In this document: positions 26,714 through 35,135 of the stretch, piece after piece
Layout of the letters: every line of letters starts with the position of its first letter
Position numbering within the stretch: the first letter of the stretch is position 1
The notes under the pieces: model-generated
What the model was told of the DNA's origin: nothing
Seen by the model: only the letters and a program-made list of their open reading frames with translations
Databases searched by the model: none
NCBI GenBank assembly: GCA_045596625.1
Contig: JAZOCU010000026.1
Span: 16,555-80,554 of the forward strand
Length of the DNA: 64,000 bases
Source of the DNA: Firm-04 sp045596625
GTDB taxonomy: Bacteria > Bacillota > Clostridia > Oscillospirales > Ruminococcaceae
Direction: 5' to 3'
Position numbers and translations under genes: made by a program

Positions 26714-28265
26714 GGCATTGTTCCTCATATAAGGAGAGCAGACGCTGCGAAGAGAAATTTCCGCTGTCTTCCGGATTATACTGCATATGTACTATCCGGT
26801 TCTTGATTGCAGTTTCAATCGACTCCCAGTGCCATGTGTCAAGCTGATCCTGATGCTGCAGCATCACGACATAGGCATCATCGGAAAGTGCACAGAGCAT
26901 ATCGACATCCAATGATTCCAGTGTGCCTTGCTCCCAGCGGGTCAGATTGTATTCTGCGATCAATGCATCGGGACGCACCAGACAAAGAGCGGTCAGAAGG
27001 ATCGTGCCGGTTGTGACGATGATCCGTGCTGTTGGAAATTGTATGAACTGACGCAGGAAGATCAATATAAAGATCACGGCAAGCAGTACCATAAACCATG
27101 TGGTATACAGGCGCAGCTGTGTCAGACCGTAAGCGCTGATATACATGAACATTTTTGCGAATGCTGCCGCTAAAATGAACAATGTGCAAAGGCAAAGAAA
27201 GACGGAATAGCCTTTTAATGCAACATGACGCTTTCCTGCTTCTTTTTTGCTGCATACAGTCAGCACAAGGATCACTGCCAGATTTATGACGGCAATGAAA
27301 CACAGCTCAAAGAATCCACGTCTGGCATATTCGGAATAGGTCATCGTCTGCGGCAGTTTACCAATGAATGCAGACAAAACATAATTGGCTTGCGAACCGA
27401 GATACAGCAGATACAGAATGCAAATTGGCGTAACAGCCGCATAAAGGCCCATACGAGGGAACAACTCCAATGCCTTGATGTTCCGGATACAGACGTCATC
27501 GCTTTGCAGCGGGTGCTCCTGCGGATGAGAAGCGGCATATAAACTGCCAAACAGCCAGATACCCACGGGAATACCAAAAGCGATCTGCAACAGGCAGCTC
27601 CCAATATATTCCGATAAAAACGTTGTTGCTTCAGAGAGAAGATGTGCAATGCCCGCATCGGCTTCACAGAGTAAGGCGGCAACAACGATCGTCAGCGGCA
27701 GACTTGCAGCCAGACCGATCAACATGGCTTTCAGTGCTGTTGCCCGTTTGGGATCCTTGATACCGGTTGCCATTGCCGGCACAGCAGCGCCCAGTTCTTC
27801 GATAGGATAGGTGATCATGGCGGCCGGCAGATGAAATCCGAAATATTGCGTGACATGAGAACATCCATGACCTACGGCAAAGATCCACCAAGCCAGTGCT
27901 GCGGTCAGGAACAGAAAGCTCAATCCATGCAGATGCACACTTGCCGTATAGGAAAAGCTAAGTGCAAACACACAAATCAAAGCACCTTGGATTGCTTGTC
28001 CTGCTTTGATGTGATAGCCGGATTTGCGCAGATAGAATGTCTCGCTGAAAAACAACAGCAGATAAAAGATCGAGGTGTAAAAACCATCAGTGCGGCAGAG
28101 CACATAGCGTATGAACAAAAAACCTAACAGCAGACAAAATAATGCTGATATGGCATCATGCTTGCGAAAGCTGCGGGATGATGTTTTCTGCAGTTTCCGT
28201 TCCGCCGGATTTTGCAGCATGGGAATGGGAATATAGGAGATGTTATCTGTATTTTGAGGCAACAT
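26700..28265 (-). CDS. DUF4173 (DUF4153-type) polytopic membrane protein
   Basis: A 521-residue protein with about 11-12 membrane helices, beginning with a polar stretch of 35 residues. The blocks YSEYARRGFFELCFIAVIN and MFMYISAYGLTQLRLYTTWFM are typical of DUF4173. The C-terminal 100 residues are polar. Proteins of this family often sit with XRE-type regulators and DUF2975 proteins, as here. No catalytic function is known. GGAG lies eight bases before the ATG. Confidence 0.85.
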   Translation of the reverse strand: MLPQNTDNISYIPIPMLQNPAERKLQKTSSRSFRKHDAISALFCLLLGFLFIRYVLCRTDGFYTSIFYLLLFFSETFYLRKSGYHIKAGQAIQGALICVFALSFSYTASVHLHGLSFLFLTAALAWWIFAVGHGCSHVTQYFGFHLPAAMITYPIEELGAAVPAMATGIKDPKRATALKAMLIGLAASLPLTIVVAALLCEADAGIAHLLSEATTFLSEYIGSCLLQIAFGIPVGIWLFGSLYAASHPQEHPLQSDDVCIRNIKALELFPRMGLYAAVTPICILYLLYLGSQANYVLSAFIGKLPQTMTYSEYARRGFFELCFIAVINLAVILVLTVCSKKEAGKRHVALKGYSVFLCLCTLFILAAAFAKMFMYISAYGLTQLRLYTTWFMVLLAVIFILIFLRQFIQFPTARIIVTTGTILLTALCLVRPDALIAEYNLTRWEQGTLESLDVDMLCALSDDAYVVMLQHQDQLDTWHWESIETAIKNRIVHMQYNPEDSGNFSSQRLLSLYEEQCHEKE

Positions 28266-28283
28266 GAGGATTTCTCCTTTCGT

Positions 28284-28499
28284 TTATGGGAGATCTTCTT
28301 TGGTATAAGCAAGAAGATCGCCGGGTTGACAATCCAACGCCTCGCAAAGAGCTTCCAGTGTGGAAAATCGAACCGCTTTGGCTTTGTTGTTTTTCAAAAT
28401 TGAGAGATTGGCAGGCGTGATATCAATGCGTTCTGCAAGATCTCCGGCAGAAATTTTCCGCTTTGCCATCATCACATCCAGATTTACGATAATGGGCAT
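28284..28499 (-). CDS. small XRE/Cro-type transcriptional regulator
   Basis: A 71-residue single-domain helix-turn-helix protein: MPIIVNLDVMMAKRKISAGDLAERIDITPANL, then a recognition helix region and ALCEALDCQPGDLLAY. This is the YozG-like Cro/C1 group usually paired with a DUF2975 membrane protein; it probably regulates its own operon. Confidence 0.92.
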   Translation of the reverse strand: MPIIVNLDVMMAKRKISAGDLAERIDITPANLSILKNNKAKAVRFSTLEALCEALDCQPGDLLAYTKEDLP

Positions 28500-28517
28500 A
28501 ATAGCTCCTTTCTGTGC

Positions 28518-28970
28518 TCAGATAGTATAATCATTTTCCTGTCGCAGCTCTACAGCCAGCGAGAAGACATTTTTTAGTACACGCATCAGCAATCCGAAGA
28601 AGCCGGCGGCAAAGGTGATCAGCCAAGCAAGCGAACGCCAGAATCCCAATACGCCGCAAACGATCGCAATGCCGAAGCAGCACCATGCGATGATTCGCAG
28701 ACAGGTGACATTCTTCTCCGTAAAAATCTCTTGCTTTCGGATATTTCCCAGCAGACGGTGCAGCTGAATGATTGCAACAAAACCGATGGCATCGCAAAGA
28801 TATCCGCAGATATTCAAGACCATGGCGATGGGTGGCTGACCGGATACTGCATCATACCATTCCGTGCAGATCGGGATGATCACAATACCGGCGATCAGCA
28901 TACAAAATATGACGTAGATCAGAATTCGTGTGAGGAATAGGGATTTGGGTTGACTCCATTTGATAGACAT
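28518..28970 (-). CDS. DUF2975 membrane protein
   Basis: A 150-residue protein with four membrane helices and the conserved short cytoplasmic segment LLGNIRKQEIFTEKNVTCLRIIAW. The start at 28970 has AAGGAG ten bases upstream; the GTG at 28979 abuts that site. It heads a four-gene operon with the XRE regulator, and the pair is a recurrent module in Firmicutes. Function unknown. Confidence 0.87.
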   Translation of the reverse strand: MSIKWSQPKSLFLTRILIYVIFCMLIAGIVIIPICTEWYDAVSGQPPIAMVLNICGYLCDAIGFVAIIQLHRLLGNIRKQEIFTEKNVTCLRIIAWCCFGIAIVCGVLGFWRSLAWLITFAAGFFGLLMRVLKNVFSLAVELRQENDYTI

Positions 28971-29002
28971 ATGTGTCACGCTCCTTTGTATTTCTTGGTA
29001 TC

Positions 29003-29031
29003 AGTATAGCACACGATTTCCTGTTTGTCAA
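29003..29031 (-). promoter_or_regulatory. promoter of the DUF2975-XRE operon
   Basis: Minus-strand TTGACA (29026-29031) and TATACT (29003-29008) with a 17-base spacer. Confidence 0.8.
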
Positions 29032-29102
29032 TAGAAAATTATCGAAAAACGATAAAAATTTTCTGAGTATCAATATTCCATCGGCGGAAGGGGGCAGCTT
29101 CG

Positions 29103-29504
29103 ATGCACAGTGGCAATGAAAAAATCAAGCAGATACTAAAAATAATCGTGATCGCTGCCATGCCGATTTGGGGATTCGGCTTGCTGCTGCTGATACGAAA
29201 TTGCTATGCATTATGGGTGATGCCGTATATGCCGCCTTGCATATTCCGGACACTGACAGGTCTGCTTTGTCCATCCTGTGGGATGACACATAGTGTATTC
29301 GCCATTTGCAAAGGGGATGTGATCAGTGCGTTCCGGCATCATATTTTCATACCGCTTGCAGTGGTGCTTGGGCTGATCGGGTATGTGGAACTGCTGTGTG
29401 GCGTTTTGGGAAAGCCCAAAAAAATAATTCCCAGAAGCCGTGTGTTTTGGTTCACGGTTCTGGGAATCTTTTTACTCTATGCAGTGTTGCGCAATCTTGT
29501 TTAA
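29103..29504 (+). CDS. DUF2752 membrane protein
   Basis: A 133-residue protein with three predicted membrane helices and the diagnostic CPSCGMTHSVFAICKGDVISAF. The conserved Cys-x-x-Cys-Gly is the hallmark of DUF2752. Convergent with the DUF4190-like gene, overlapping by four bases. Function unknown. Confidence 0.88.
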   Translation: MHSGNEKIKQILKIIVIAAMPIWGFGLLLLIRNCYALWVMPYMPPCIFRTLTGLLCPSCGMTHSVFAICKGDVISAFRHHIFIPLAVVLGLIGYVELLCGVLGKPKKIIPRSRVFWFTVLGIFLLYAVLRNLV

Positions 29505-30097
29505 GGGAAGGCAGCGGTGCTGCTGAAATCCATACTGCTGTAAAGAGCATCATAGGCATCCAGCTCATCGAAATCACCGTTTTTGTAGCTGACCAGCAGT
29601 GCATCCATAATATCGTAGATATTGACATTGTATTTCCCCATGAAATCGGAATAGGGCGATTCCAGATATTTGGTAAGAAAATCAGGCAGTTCACCGGTTT
29701 CTTCATATTCGGGGAAGATCTCATCCCGTTCGGCGATCAGATGTACATAGTCATTGGCGATTTCTTCGGAATGTTCAAACATATCCCAGAAGGAGAGCAG
29801 GAGTGCAAAGCTCAGCAGTATACTGAGTGCTGCGGTGATAATGCCGGCGATAGACATTCCGGTTCCGCCCTGCTTTTTTGCAAGAGCAATGACACCGAAG
29901 ATAAGAGCCAGCGGTGCTGTAAGCACATTGATACAGCAGCAAATGCCAATAAAACTGACAAGACCAAGGATCAAAGCGGCTAAGGCAAAGCCGATGGGCT
30001 GCTTGGACTGCGGTTGATAGTACATATTGTTTTGACCGTGATTGGAATAAAAAGAGTCGGGGTCGTTATAAGGATTAGGGATTTGTTGTTCGTCCAT
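29501..30097 (-). CDS. DUF4190-like membrane protein
   Basis: A 198-residue protein: a 35-residue Asn/Gln/Tyr-rich cytoplasmic start (MDEQQIPNPYNDPDSF), two or three membrane helices with the GFALAALILGLVSFIG and IFGVIALAKKQGGTGMSIAGII pattern of DUF4190, then a 90-residue acidic exposed tail. AAAGGAG lies before the ATG at 30097, so a longer upstream start is not needed. Confidence 0.75.
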   Translation of the reverse strand: MDEQQIPNPYNDPDSFYSNHGQNNMYYQPQSKQPIGFALAALILGLVSFIGICCCINVLTAPLALIFGVIALAKKQGGTGMSIAGIITAALSILLSFALLLSFWDMFEHSEEIANDYVHLIAERDEIFPEYEETGELPDFLTKYLESPYSDFMGKYNVNIYDIMDALLVSYKNGDFDELDAYDALYSSMDFSSTAAFP

Positions 30098-30147
30098 TGC
30101 GGATGCTCCTTTCACAGCATGAAATGGCAGTGTGTGCTTGCAGAGAA

Positions 30148-31095
30148 TCACGCATCCATTTCCCAGGTCCAGTTGCGCAGAGCAAGTTCTTCCAGATCGA
30201 AGGGCGTGCGTTGATAGACACAATAATTGAGCCAGTTGGAGAACATCAGATTGGCATGACAGCGCCAGGTGAAGCGAGGCTGCTTTGCAGGATCATCATC
30301 GGGGAAATAGCGGTAGGGGATTGCGATCGGCAATCCTTTTTCTATATCTCGGAAATACTCATCGGCAAGGGTATTGCGATCGTATTCGGAATGACCGGTG
30401 ATGAAATACTGTCTGCCGTTGCGGTTTGCAACGATATGCACGCCGGAAAGAGCAGAGCTTGTGAGGATCTCCAGCGCCTCGACTTTTTCGATATCCTCCC
30501 GACGGATTTCGGTATGACGGGAGTGCGGCACATCGAAGATTTCATCAAAGCCTTGCAGCAGAAGCGAATTTTCTACCTCGGCCCGATGGGGGAAGATACC
30601 GAACATTTTCTGTTCCAATTGATATTTCGGTACACCGAAGTGATAATAGAGACCCGCTTGTGCGCCCCAGCAGATATGCAGGGTGCTGAACACATGACTT
30701 TTGGACCATTCCATGATCTCGCAGATCTCAGTCCAGTAGTCCACTTCCTCAAAAGGGAGCTGTTCTACGGGTGCGCCGGTAATGATCATGCCGTCATAAT
30801 ACTTCTCGCGGATCTCCGAGAAGGTGGTGTAGAAGGCATCCATATGACTTTGTGCTGTGTTTTTGGAAACATGCGATTCCAATCGCAGCAGAGAAATATC
30901 CACCTGCAAGGGGGTATTGCTCAGCAGACGAAGCAACTGGATCTCGGTTTCGATTTTTTTGGGCATGATATTGAGTATGAGGATCCGCAGCGGGCGGATA
31001 TCCTGATGGGCAGCACGTTCAGCGCCCATCACAAAGATTTTCTCATTCAACAGTGCTTGATAAGCGGGCAGATCTTTAGAAATACAAATCGGCAA
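30148..31095 (-). CDS. metAA: homoserine O-acetyltransferase, MetA family
   Basis: First committed step of methionine synthesis: acylation of homoserine. The 315-residue protein starts at a TTG (31095) eight bases after AAAGGAG, giving MPICISKDLPAYQAL as in MetA. The catalytic Cys is in HICWGAQAG, with His in GHSEYDR. The position that decides the acyl donor, Gly in E. coli (TGAPLG), is Glu here (TGAPVE), which in this family indicates acetyl-CoA and not succinyl-CoA. It lies 92 bases downstream of the carboxyltransferase genes and may be co-transcribed. No SAM riboswitch is visible upstream. Confidence 0.93.
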   Translation of the reverse strand: MPICISKDLPAYQALLNEKIFVMGAERAAHQDIRPLRILILNIMPKKIETEIQLLRLLSNTPLQVDISLLRLESHVSKNTAQSHMDAFYTTFSEIREKYYDGMIITGAPVEQLPFEEVDYWTEICEIMEWSKSHVFSTLHICWGAQAGLYYHFGVPKYQLEQKMFGIFPHRAEVENSLLLQGFDEIFDVPHSRHTEIRREDIEKVEALEILTSSALSGVHIVANRNGRQYFITGHSEYDRNTLADEYFRDIEKGLPIAIPYRYFPDDDPAKQPRFTWRCHANLMFSNWLNYCVYQRTPFDLEELALRNWTWEMDA

Positions 31096-31187
31096 GCCAA
31101 CTACTCCTTTCAATAACCGCACCGTCTGATTGCAAATCGGTGATGCGGCAGAGATGCAGAGTGCAGCTTGCCGATAATATTCATTGC

Positions 31188-32585
31188 TCAGACAGGATGG
31201 ATTTGTTTTTGTGCATCGCCATGAACGCCATCCAGACCGAATTGCTCATCACGACGTTTTTCAAAGAATTTTACAGCTACCTGACCAAATTGTGCGTAGC
31301 TGAGCACATCTTCCTCTTGTGTCAGCCACTCGGCACACTCCTCACGGAGCGTATCCAGCTCAGGCTTCAGCAGGTCGGCAGGACGACAATCGATAGGCTC
31401 TGCATCACCGATGATCTGCTTGCGGAATGCAGGATCGATCGGCACAGGCGTTCTGCCATATTCGCCGCGGACAATGCCTTTGAACTCTTTGGTAACAGTT
31501 TTATAGCGTTCGCCCATGATGACATTGAATACAGCCTGTGTACCAACGATCTGGGAGGAAGGGGTAACCAGAGGCGGGAAACCTGCATCGCTGCGGACGC
31601 GAGGTACTTCTTCCAAAACGGCAGTGAGCTGATCCTCTTTGCCTGCCTGCTTCAGCTGAGAAAGCAGATTGGAAAGCATACCGCCGGGCACTTGATAGAT
31701 CAAGGCATTGGCATCGGTTGCCAGCATCTTGGGATCCAGCAGACCTGCATCAATATACTTTTTGCGCAGACCCATGAAGTAATCACGTACTTCACTGAGC
31801 GCAACCAGATCAAGACCGGTATCATATTCAGTGCCCTGCAAAGCAGCTACCATGGACTCGGTAGGAGCATGGGAAGTGCCCAGAGCCAGCGGGCTCATTG
31901 CGGTATCGATGATATCGGCACCGGCTTCAATGCCCTTCATCAGACACATAGAGGCAAGACCGGAGGTGCTGTGCGTGTGGATCTGAATAGGCAGGTTGGT
32001 TACCTTCTTCAGAGCCTTCACCAGAGATTCCGTATGATACGGAGTCAGCAGTGCGGCCATATCCTTGATACAGATCGAATCGGCACCTGCCTCCTCGATT
32101 TGCTTTGCATACTTTACAAAGTATTCATCGGTGAAAATCTCGCCGGTGGTATAGCTGATGGCAACCTGTGTATGAGCGCCTTCCTTCTTGGCTGCTTTGA
32201 TCGCAGTCTGCAAATTGCGGATATCGTTCAGCGCATCGAAAATACGGATCACATCAATACCGTTTGCAATGGATTTCTGCACGAAATACTCCACAACATC
32301 ATCAGCATAGTGACGATAACCCAGCATATTCTGACCGCGGAACAGCATTTGCAGCTTGGTGTTGGGCATATGCTTTTTCAGCAGACGCAGACGCTCCCAC
32401 GGATCTTCACCCAGAAAACGCAGGCAGGAATCGAAGGTTGCACCGCCCCAGCATTCAATGGAATGAAAACCGATTTTGTCCATCTGCGAAAGGATGGGCA
32501 GCATATCGGAAGTGGGCATACGGGTTGCAAGCAGAGATTGATGAGCGTCACGCAGGACGGTTTCTGTAATTTTGATCTTCGGCAT
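31188..32585 (-). CDS. biotin-dependent carboxyltransferase, 5S/OadA-type
   Basis: A 465-residue TIM-barrel carboxyltransferase that moves CO2 between carboxybiotin and pyruvate/oxaloacetate. The protein shows ETVLRDAHQSLLATRM, FRGQNMLGYRHYADDVV, the carbamylated-Lys region CIKDMAALLTPY and the metal His pair HTHSTSGLA, followed by the C-terminal PYC/OADA domain. Start at 32585 gives MPKIKITET. It is called oxaloacetate decarboxylase alpha in many genomes, but there is no fused biotin domain and no membrane beta subunit nearby. The neighbours make the 5S subunit of transcarboxylase a better reading. Confidence 0.88.
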   Translation of the reverse strand: MPKIKITETVLRDAHQSLLATRMPTSDMLPILSQMDKIGFHSIECWGGATFDSCLRFLGEDPWERLRLLKKHMPNTKLQMLFRGQNMLGYRHYADDVVEYFVQKSIANGIDVIRIFDALNDIRNLQTAIKAAKKEGAHTQVAISYTTGEIFTDEYFVKYAKQIEEAGADSICIKDMAALLTPYHTESLVKALKKVTNLPIQIHTHSTSGLASMCLMKGIEAGADIIDTAMSPLALGTSHAPTESMVAALQGTEYDTGLDLVALSEVRDYFMGLRKKYIDAGLLDPKMLATDANALIYQVPGGMLSNLLSQLKQAGKEDQLTAVLEEVPRVRSDAGFPPLVTPSSQIVGTQAVFNVIMGERYKTVTKEFKGIVRGEYGRTPVPIDPAFRKQIIGDAEPIDCRPADLLKPELDTLREECAEWLTQEEDVLSYAQFGQVAVKFFEKRRDEQFGLDGVHGDAQKQIHPV

Positions 32586-32601
32586 GGCAGAGCTCGCTTT
32601 C

Positions 32602-32997
32602 TCAGCCCAGAATGGCGAGTGCATCGCCGGGGTTGACATTGCTGCCCTTGGTGGTGTTGACAGAAACGATGGTACCATCCTTGGGAGCTACGATATCATT
32701 TTCCATTTTCATGGCTTCCAGTACAAACAGAACCTGACCCTTGGTTACTGCATCACCGGCAGCGCATTTTACCTGCAGGATGGTGCCGGGCATAGGAGCA
32801 GAAACGGGCTCGCCGTTTGCCGGTGCAGCAGCAGGAGCGGCAGGAGCGGCAGGGGCAGCAGGAGCGGCAGGGGCAGCAGGAGCGGCAGGGGAAGCAGGGG
32901 CAGCAGGGGCAGCAGCAACAGGCGCAGCGCCGGCTCCCAGCTCCTCTACGGTTACATCATATTGCTTATTGTTGACAGTCACACGAAATTGTTTCAT
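32602..32997 (-). CDS. biotin carboxyl carrier protein (1.3S/gamma type)
   Basis: A 131-residue carrier: a short start MKQFRVTVNNKQYDVTVEEL, a Pro/Ala linker at about 24-64, and a biotinyl domain with the attachment site EAMKMEN (Lys near 97) and the end GDALAILG. AGGAGG lies upstream of the ATG. It lies between the two carboxyltransferase genes and would shuttle CO2 between them. Confidence 0.95.
   Translation of the reverse strand: MKQFRVTVNNKQYDVTVEELGAGAAPVAAAPAAPASPAAPAAPAAPAAPAAPAAPAAAPANGEPVSAPMPGTILQVKCAAGDAVTKGQVLFVLEAMKMENDIVAPKDGTIVSVNTTKGSNVNPGDALAILG
32822..32930. repeat. GC-rich tandem repeat coding for the Pro/Ala linker
   Basis: Repeated 9- and 18-base units of the type ggagcggcaggggcagca encode AAP repeats of the biotin-carrier linker. 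Length variation between strains is expected. Confidence 0.8.
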
Positions 32998-33051
32998 GAG
33001 ATCCTCCTAAGATTTGATTTTCTATATGAATACGGGTAAGCCGATAGGGAA

Positions 33052-34389
33052 TCAGAAGGGAATATTGCTGTGCTTTTTGGGCATCCGGCTGATACGCTTG
33101 CCTTCCAGCATATCCAGGGCGGCAATGAGTGCATCACGGGTAGCGTCAGGGGCGATGACATTATCAATGGCGCCGAGCTTTGCTGCCTGCTGGGCAGAAG
33201 CCAGTGTGCGGCAGTATTCATCAGCCAATGTACGGCGTGTTGCATTGACATCCTTAGCACCCTTGAGCTTATCATGCCACAAGAACTCCACAGCGGCCTC
33301 GGGACGCATGGGGGCAATTGCAGCACAATCCCATGCCAGCAGCAGATCGCTTCCTGCACCGCGGCCGGCCATTGCAGAGAACGCTGCACCGGAAGCCTCT
33401 CCGATGACCATTGCGATCTTTACGGTAGTAGCCTCGGCATAAGCGCCGCAGAGCTGTGTCATTGCACGAAGAGAACCGTTTCTGGCAGCATCGGTATCAC
33501 ATGCAAAGCCGGGTGTATCCAGCAGCGTGATCACCGGCACAGAGAATGCATCGCAGGTACGAACAAAACGAGCGATTTTAGCAGCATCGTCAGCAGTCAG
33601 AGCCTCTTTGCTGCAAGCAGCAACCAGACCAACTGTCATACCACGCATGGTTGCCAGTGCAGTACAGGCGGTATCGCCATATGCTTCATATAACGGAAGC
33701 AAAGAGCCCTGATCGGCAATGCCGTTCATGACAGCATCCTTTGTGCAGGCCACAGCAGGAGCAGCAAACTCGCAGATCGGTGCACCGGCCAGATTGTTGG
33801 AAGGCATCAGACAAAGCAATGCCTTAACCTGTTCCATGGCAGCAGCGGTATCAGCACATACAGCAGCGGCAAGACCGTTCTTTGCTGCGGTCTGTGCTGT
33901 TGCGGCATCGGTGCCGAAGGGCGGTGTGAGATACAGTTCAGACTGCTCGGTGCAGAGGACGAAATCTGCAGCCGCTGCCATCAGAGCAGCACTGCCTGCG
34001 CAGACACCGGCGATTACAGAGATCTGCGGCACTACGCCCGAAAGTTTTGCAGTGCATGCGATCAGTTCGCCATATGCAGTGAGCGCATCGGCTGTGCCGT
34101 CTACATAAACGCCGTTGGAATCATAAATTCCCACAACGGGCGTTCCGGTTTTTGCGGCGAGTGCATACAGCCGCTTGATTTTTCCGGCTGTATTTCTGCC
34201 CAGCACACCGCTGTTGATATCGGGGGCCTGTGCAAAGGCGCAAACGGGTTGACCGTCTACATAGCCTTGCGCACAGATTACTGCGGCAGGGGCATCATTT
34301 TCTTGTCTGAGCGCATCCAGCTCGGTGAATGCGCCGTTGTCGAAGAGCAGCGAAAGTCGCTCTCTTGCGATCGTAGCGATATTATCCAT
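33052..34389 (-). CDS. acyl-CoA carboxyltransferase (12S/MmdA-like), short form
   Basis: A crotonase-fold carboxyltransferase of 445 residues, shorter than the roughly 510-520 of MmdA/PccB. Recognisable blocks are ARERLSLLFDNGAF, VVPQISVIAGVCAGSAALMAAAADF, a second-half ITLLDTPGFACDTDA and VIGEASGAAFSAMAGRGAGSDLLLAW. The first oxyanion region reads GVCAGSAAL instead of the usual GPCAGGAVY. The start at 34389 gives the family-like MDNIATIARERL; the ATG at 34404 directly abuts AAAGG. It leads a three-gene set with the biotin carrier and the 5S-like subunit. The acyl-CoA, likely (methyl)malonyl- or propionyl-CoA, is inferred. Confidence 0.83.
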   Translation of the reverse strand: MDNIATIARERLSLLFDNGAFTELDALRQENDAPAAVICAQGYVDGQPVCAFAQAPDINSGVLGRNTAGKIKRLYALAAKTGTPVVGIYDSNGVYVDGTADALTAYGELIACTAKLSGVVPQISVIAGVCAGSAALMAAAADFVLCTEQSELYLTPPFGTDAATAQTAAKNGLAAAVCADTAAAMEQVKALLCLMPSNNLAGAPICEFAAPAVACTKDAVMNGIADQGSLLPLYEAYGDTACTALATMRGMTVGLVAACSKEALTADDAAKIARFVRTCDAFSVPVITLLDTPGFACDTDAARNGSLRAMTQLCGAYAEATTVKIAMVIGEASGAAFSAMAGRGAGSDLLLAWDCAAIAPMRPEAAVEFLWHDKLKGAKDVNATRRTLADEYCRTLASAQQAAKLGAIDNVIAPDATRDALIAALDMLEGKRISRMPKKHSNIPF

Positions 34390-34439
34390 AGTATTGATCC
34401 GCATCCTTTCGTGGATAGAGTAGAAATCTATACCGTTTT

Positions 34440-34468
34440 ATTGTATCACATCCTGCAGAAAAAAGCAA
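34440..34468 (-). promoter_or_regulatory. promoter of the carboxyltransferase operon
   Basis: Minus-strand TTGCTT (34463-34468) and TACAAT (34440-34445), 17-base spacer. Confidence 0.6.
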
Positions 34469-34529
34469 GTATTTTTCAAAGACTTTGCAGAATTTTAACC
34501 TATGTTATAGGCTTTGCGGCACATAGCAC

Positions 34530-34558
34530 TTGACCATGGCGGAAATCTGTGCTATAAT
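34530..34558 (+). promoter_or_regulatory. promoter of tRNA-Arg
   Basis: TTGACC and TATAAT, 17-base spacer, 13 bases before the tRNA. Confidence 0.8.
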
Positions 34559-34571
34559 ACAAAAAATGAAT

Positions 34572-34648
34572 GCGCCCGTAGCTCAGTAGGATAGAGCAGC
34601 TGCCTCCTAAGCAGCAGGTCGGGGATTCGATTTCCTTCGGGCGCGCCA
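34572..34648 (+). tRNA. tRNA-Arg (anticodon CCT)
   Basis: Complete cloverleaf: acceptor gcgcccg/cgggcgc, anticodon loop CTCCTAA giving anticodon CCT, T-loop TTCGATT with two G-U pairs in its stem. The 3' CCA is encoded. Confidence 0.95.
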
Positions 34649-34690
34649 AAAAGTGCTGAAAATCAAAGATTTTCGGCACTTTTCTTTTTT
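34649..34690 (+). terminator. terminator of tRNA-Arg
   Basis: A 16-bp stem with one mismatch (aaaagtgctgaaaatc/gattttcggcactttt), loop aaa, followed by a T-run. Confidence 0.88.
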
Positions 34691-34755
34691 GCGGCTCACT
34701 CTGTTGCCTGAGTGGGGCTTCTTTTGATAGTTAATTCTTTTGTGTTTTTGCCCCC

Positions 34756-34797
34756 TTGACAAATTCAATACTTCGTGTTATGATGTATTACACGAAG
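34756..34797 (+). promoter_or_regulatory. PadR-operon promoter with overlapping inverted repeat operator
   Basis: TTGACA (34756-34761) and TATGAT (34779-34784) have a 17-base spacer. An inverted repeat with arms CTTCGTGT (34771-34778) and ACACGAAG (34790-34797) brackets the -10 box, a good position for autorepression by the PadR protein encoded just downstream. Confidence 0.75.
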
Positions 34798-34808
34798 GGA
34801 GGTATAAT

Positions 34809-35135
34809 ATGGATGTTCAGTTAAAACGTGGTCTTTTGGATGTGTGCGTGTTAGCAGCGATTAAGAGCGAAGATTCATACGGCTATAAGATCATAAAAGA
34901 TATGAAACCGTATATTGCGCTTTCCGAATCGACCTTATATACCATTCTGAAACGCTTGGAAACGGCAAATATGCTGACTGTCCGTACCGCAGAACATGGC
35001 GGCAGGCTGAGGAAATATTACCATATAACCGAAGATGGCTTAAAACGGATTGAGGATTTCAAGGCGGAGTGGAATGAAATCCTATCGATATATCGATTTG
35101 TAACCAAGGAGGATGTGCCACATGACCAAACATAA
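34809..35135 (+). CDS. PadR family transcriptional regulator
   Basis: A 108-residue winged-helix regulator: MDVQLKRGLLDVCVLAAIKSED, SYGYKII, SESTLYTILKRLE and GGRLRKYYHITEDGLKRI are the standard PadR blocks. GGGAGGT precedes the ATG at 34809. The gene overlaps the DUF1700 gene by 14 bases. In this arrangement PadR proteins commonly repress their own operon in response to envelope or drug stress; the signal here is unknown. Confidence 0.95.
   Translation: MDVQLKRGLLDVCVLAAIKSEDSYGYKIIKDMKPYIALSESTLYTILKRLETANMLTVRTAEHGGRLRKYYHITEDGLKRIEDFKAEWNEILSIYRFVTKEDVPHDQT

Noticed and set aside
31096..31187. Possible SAM riboswitch upstream of metA
   Set aside because: Only 92 bases separate the genes and the kink-turn and pseudoknot motifs of SAM-I are absent.
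31140..32636. Forward-strand open frame of about 500 codons opposite the 5S-like carboxyltransferase
   Set aside because: Antisense to strongly conserved catalytic motifs; no start context.
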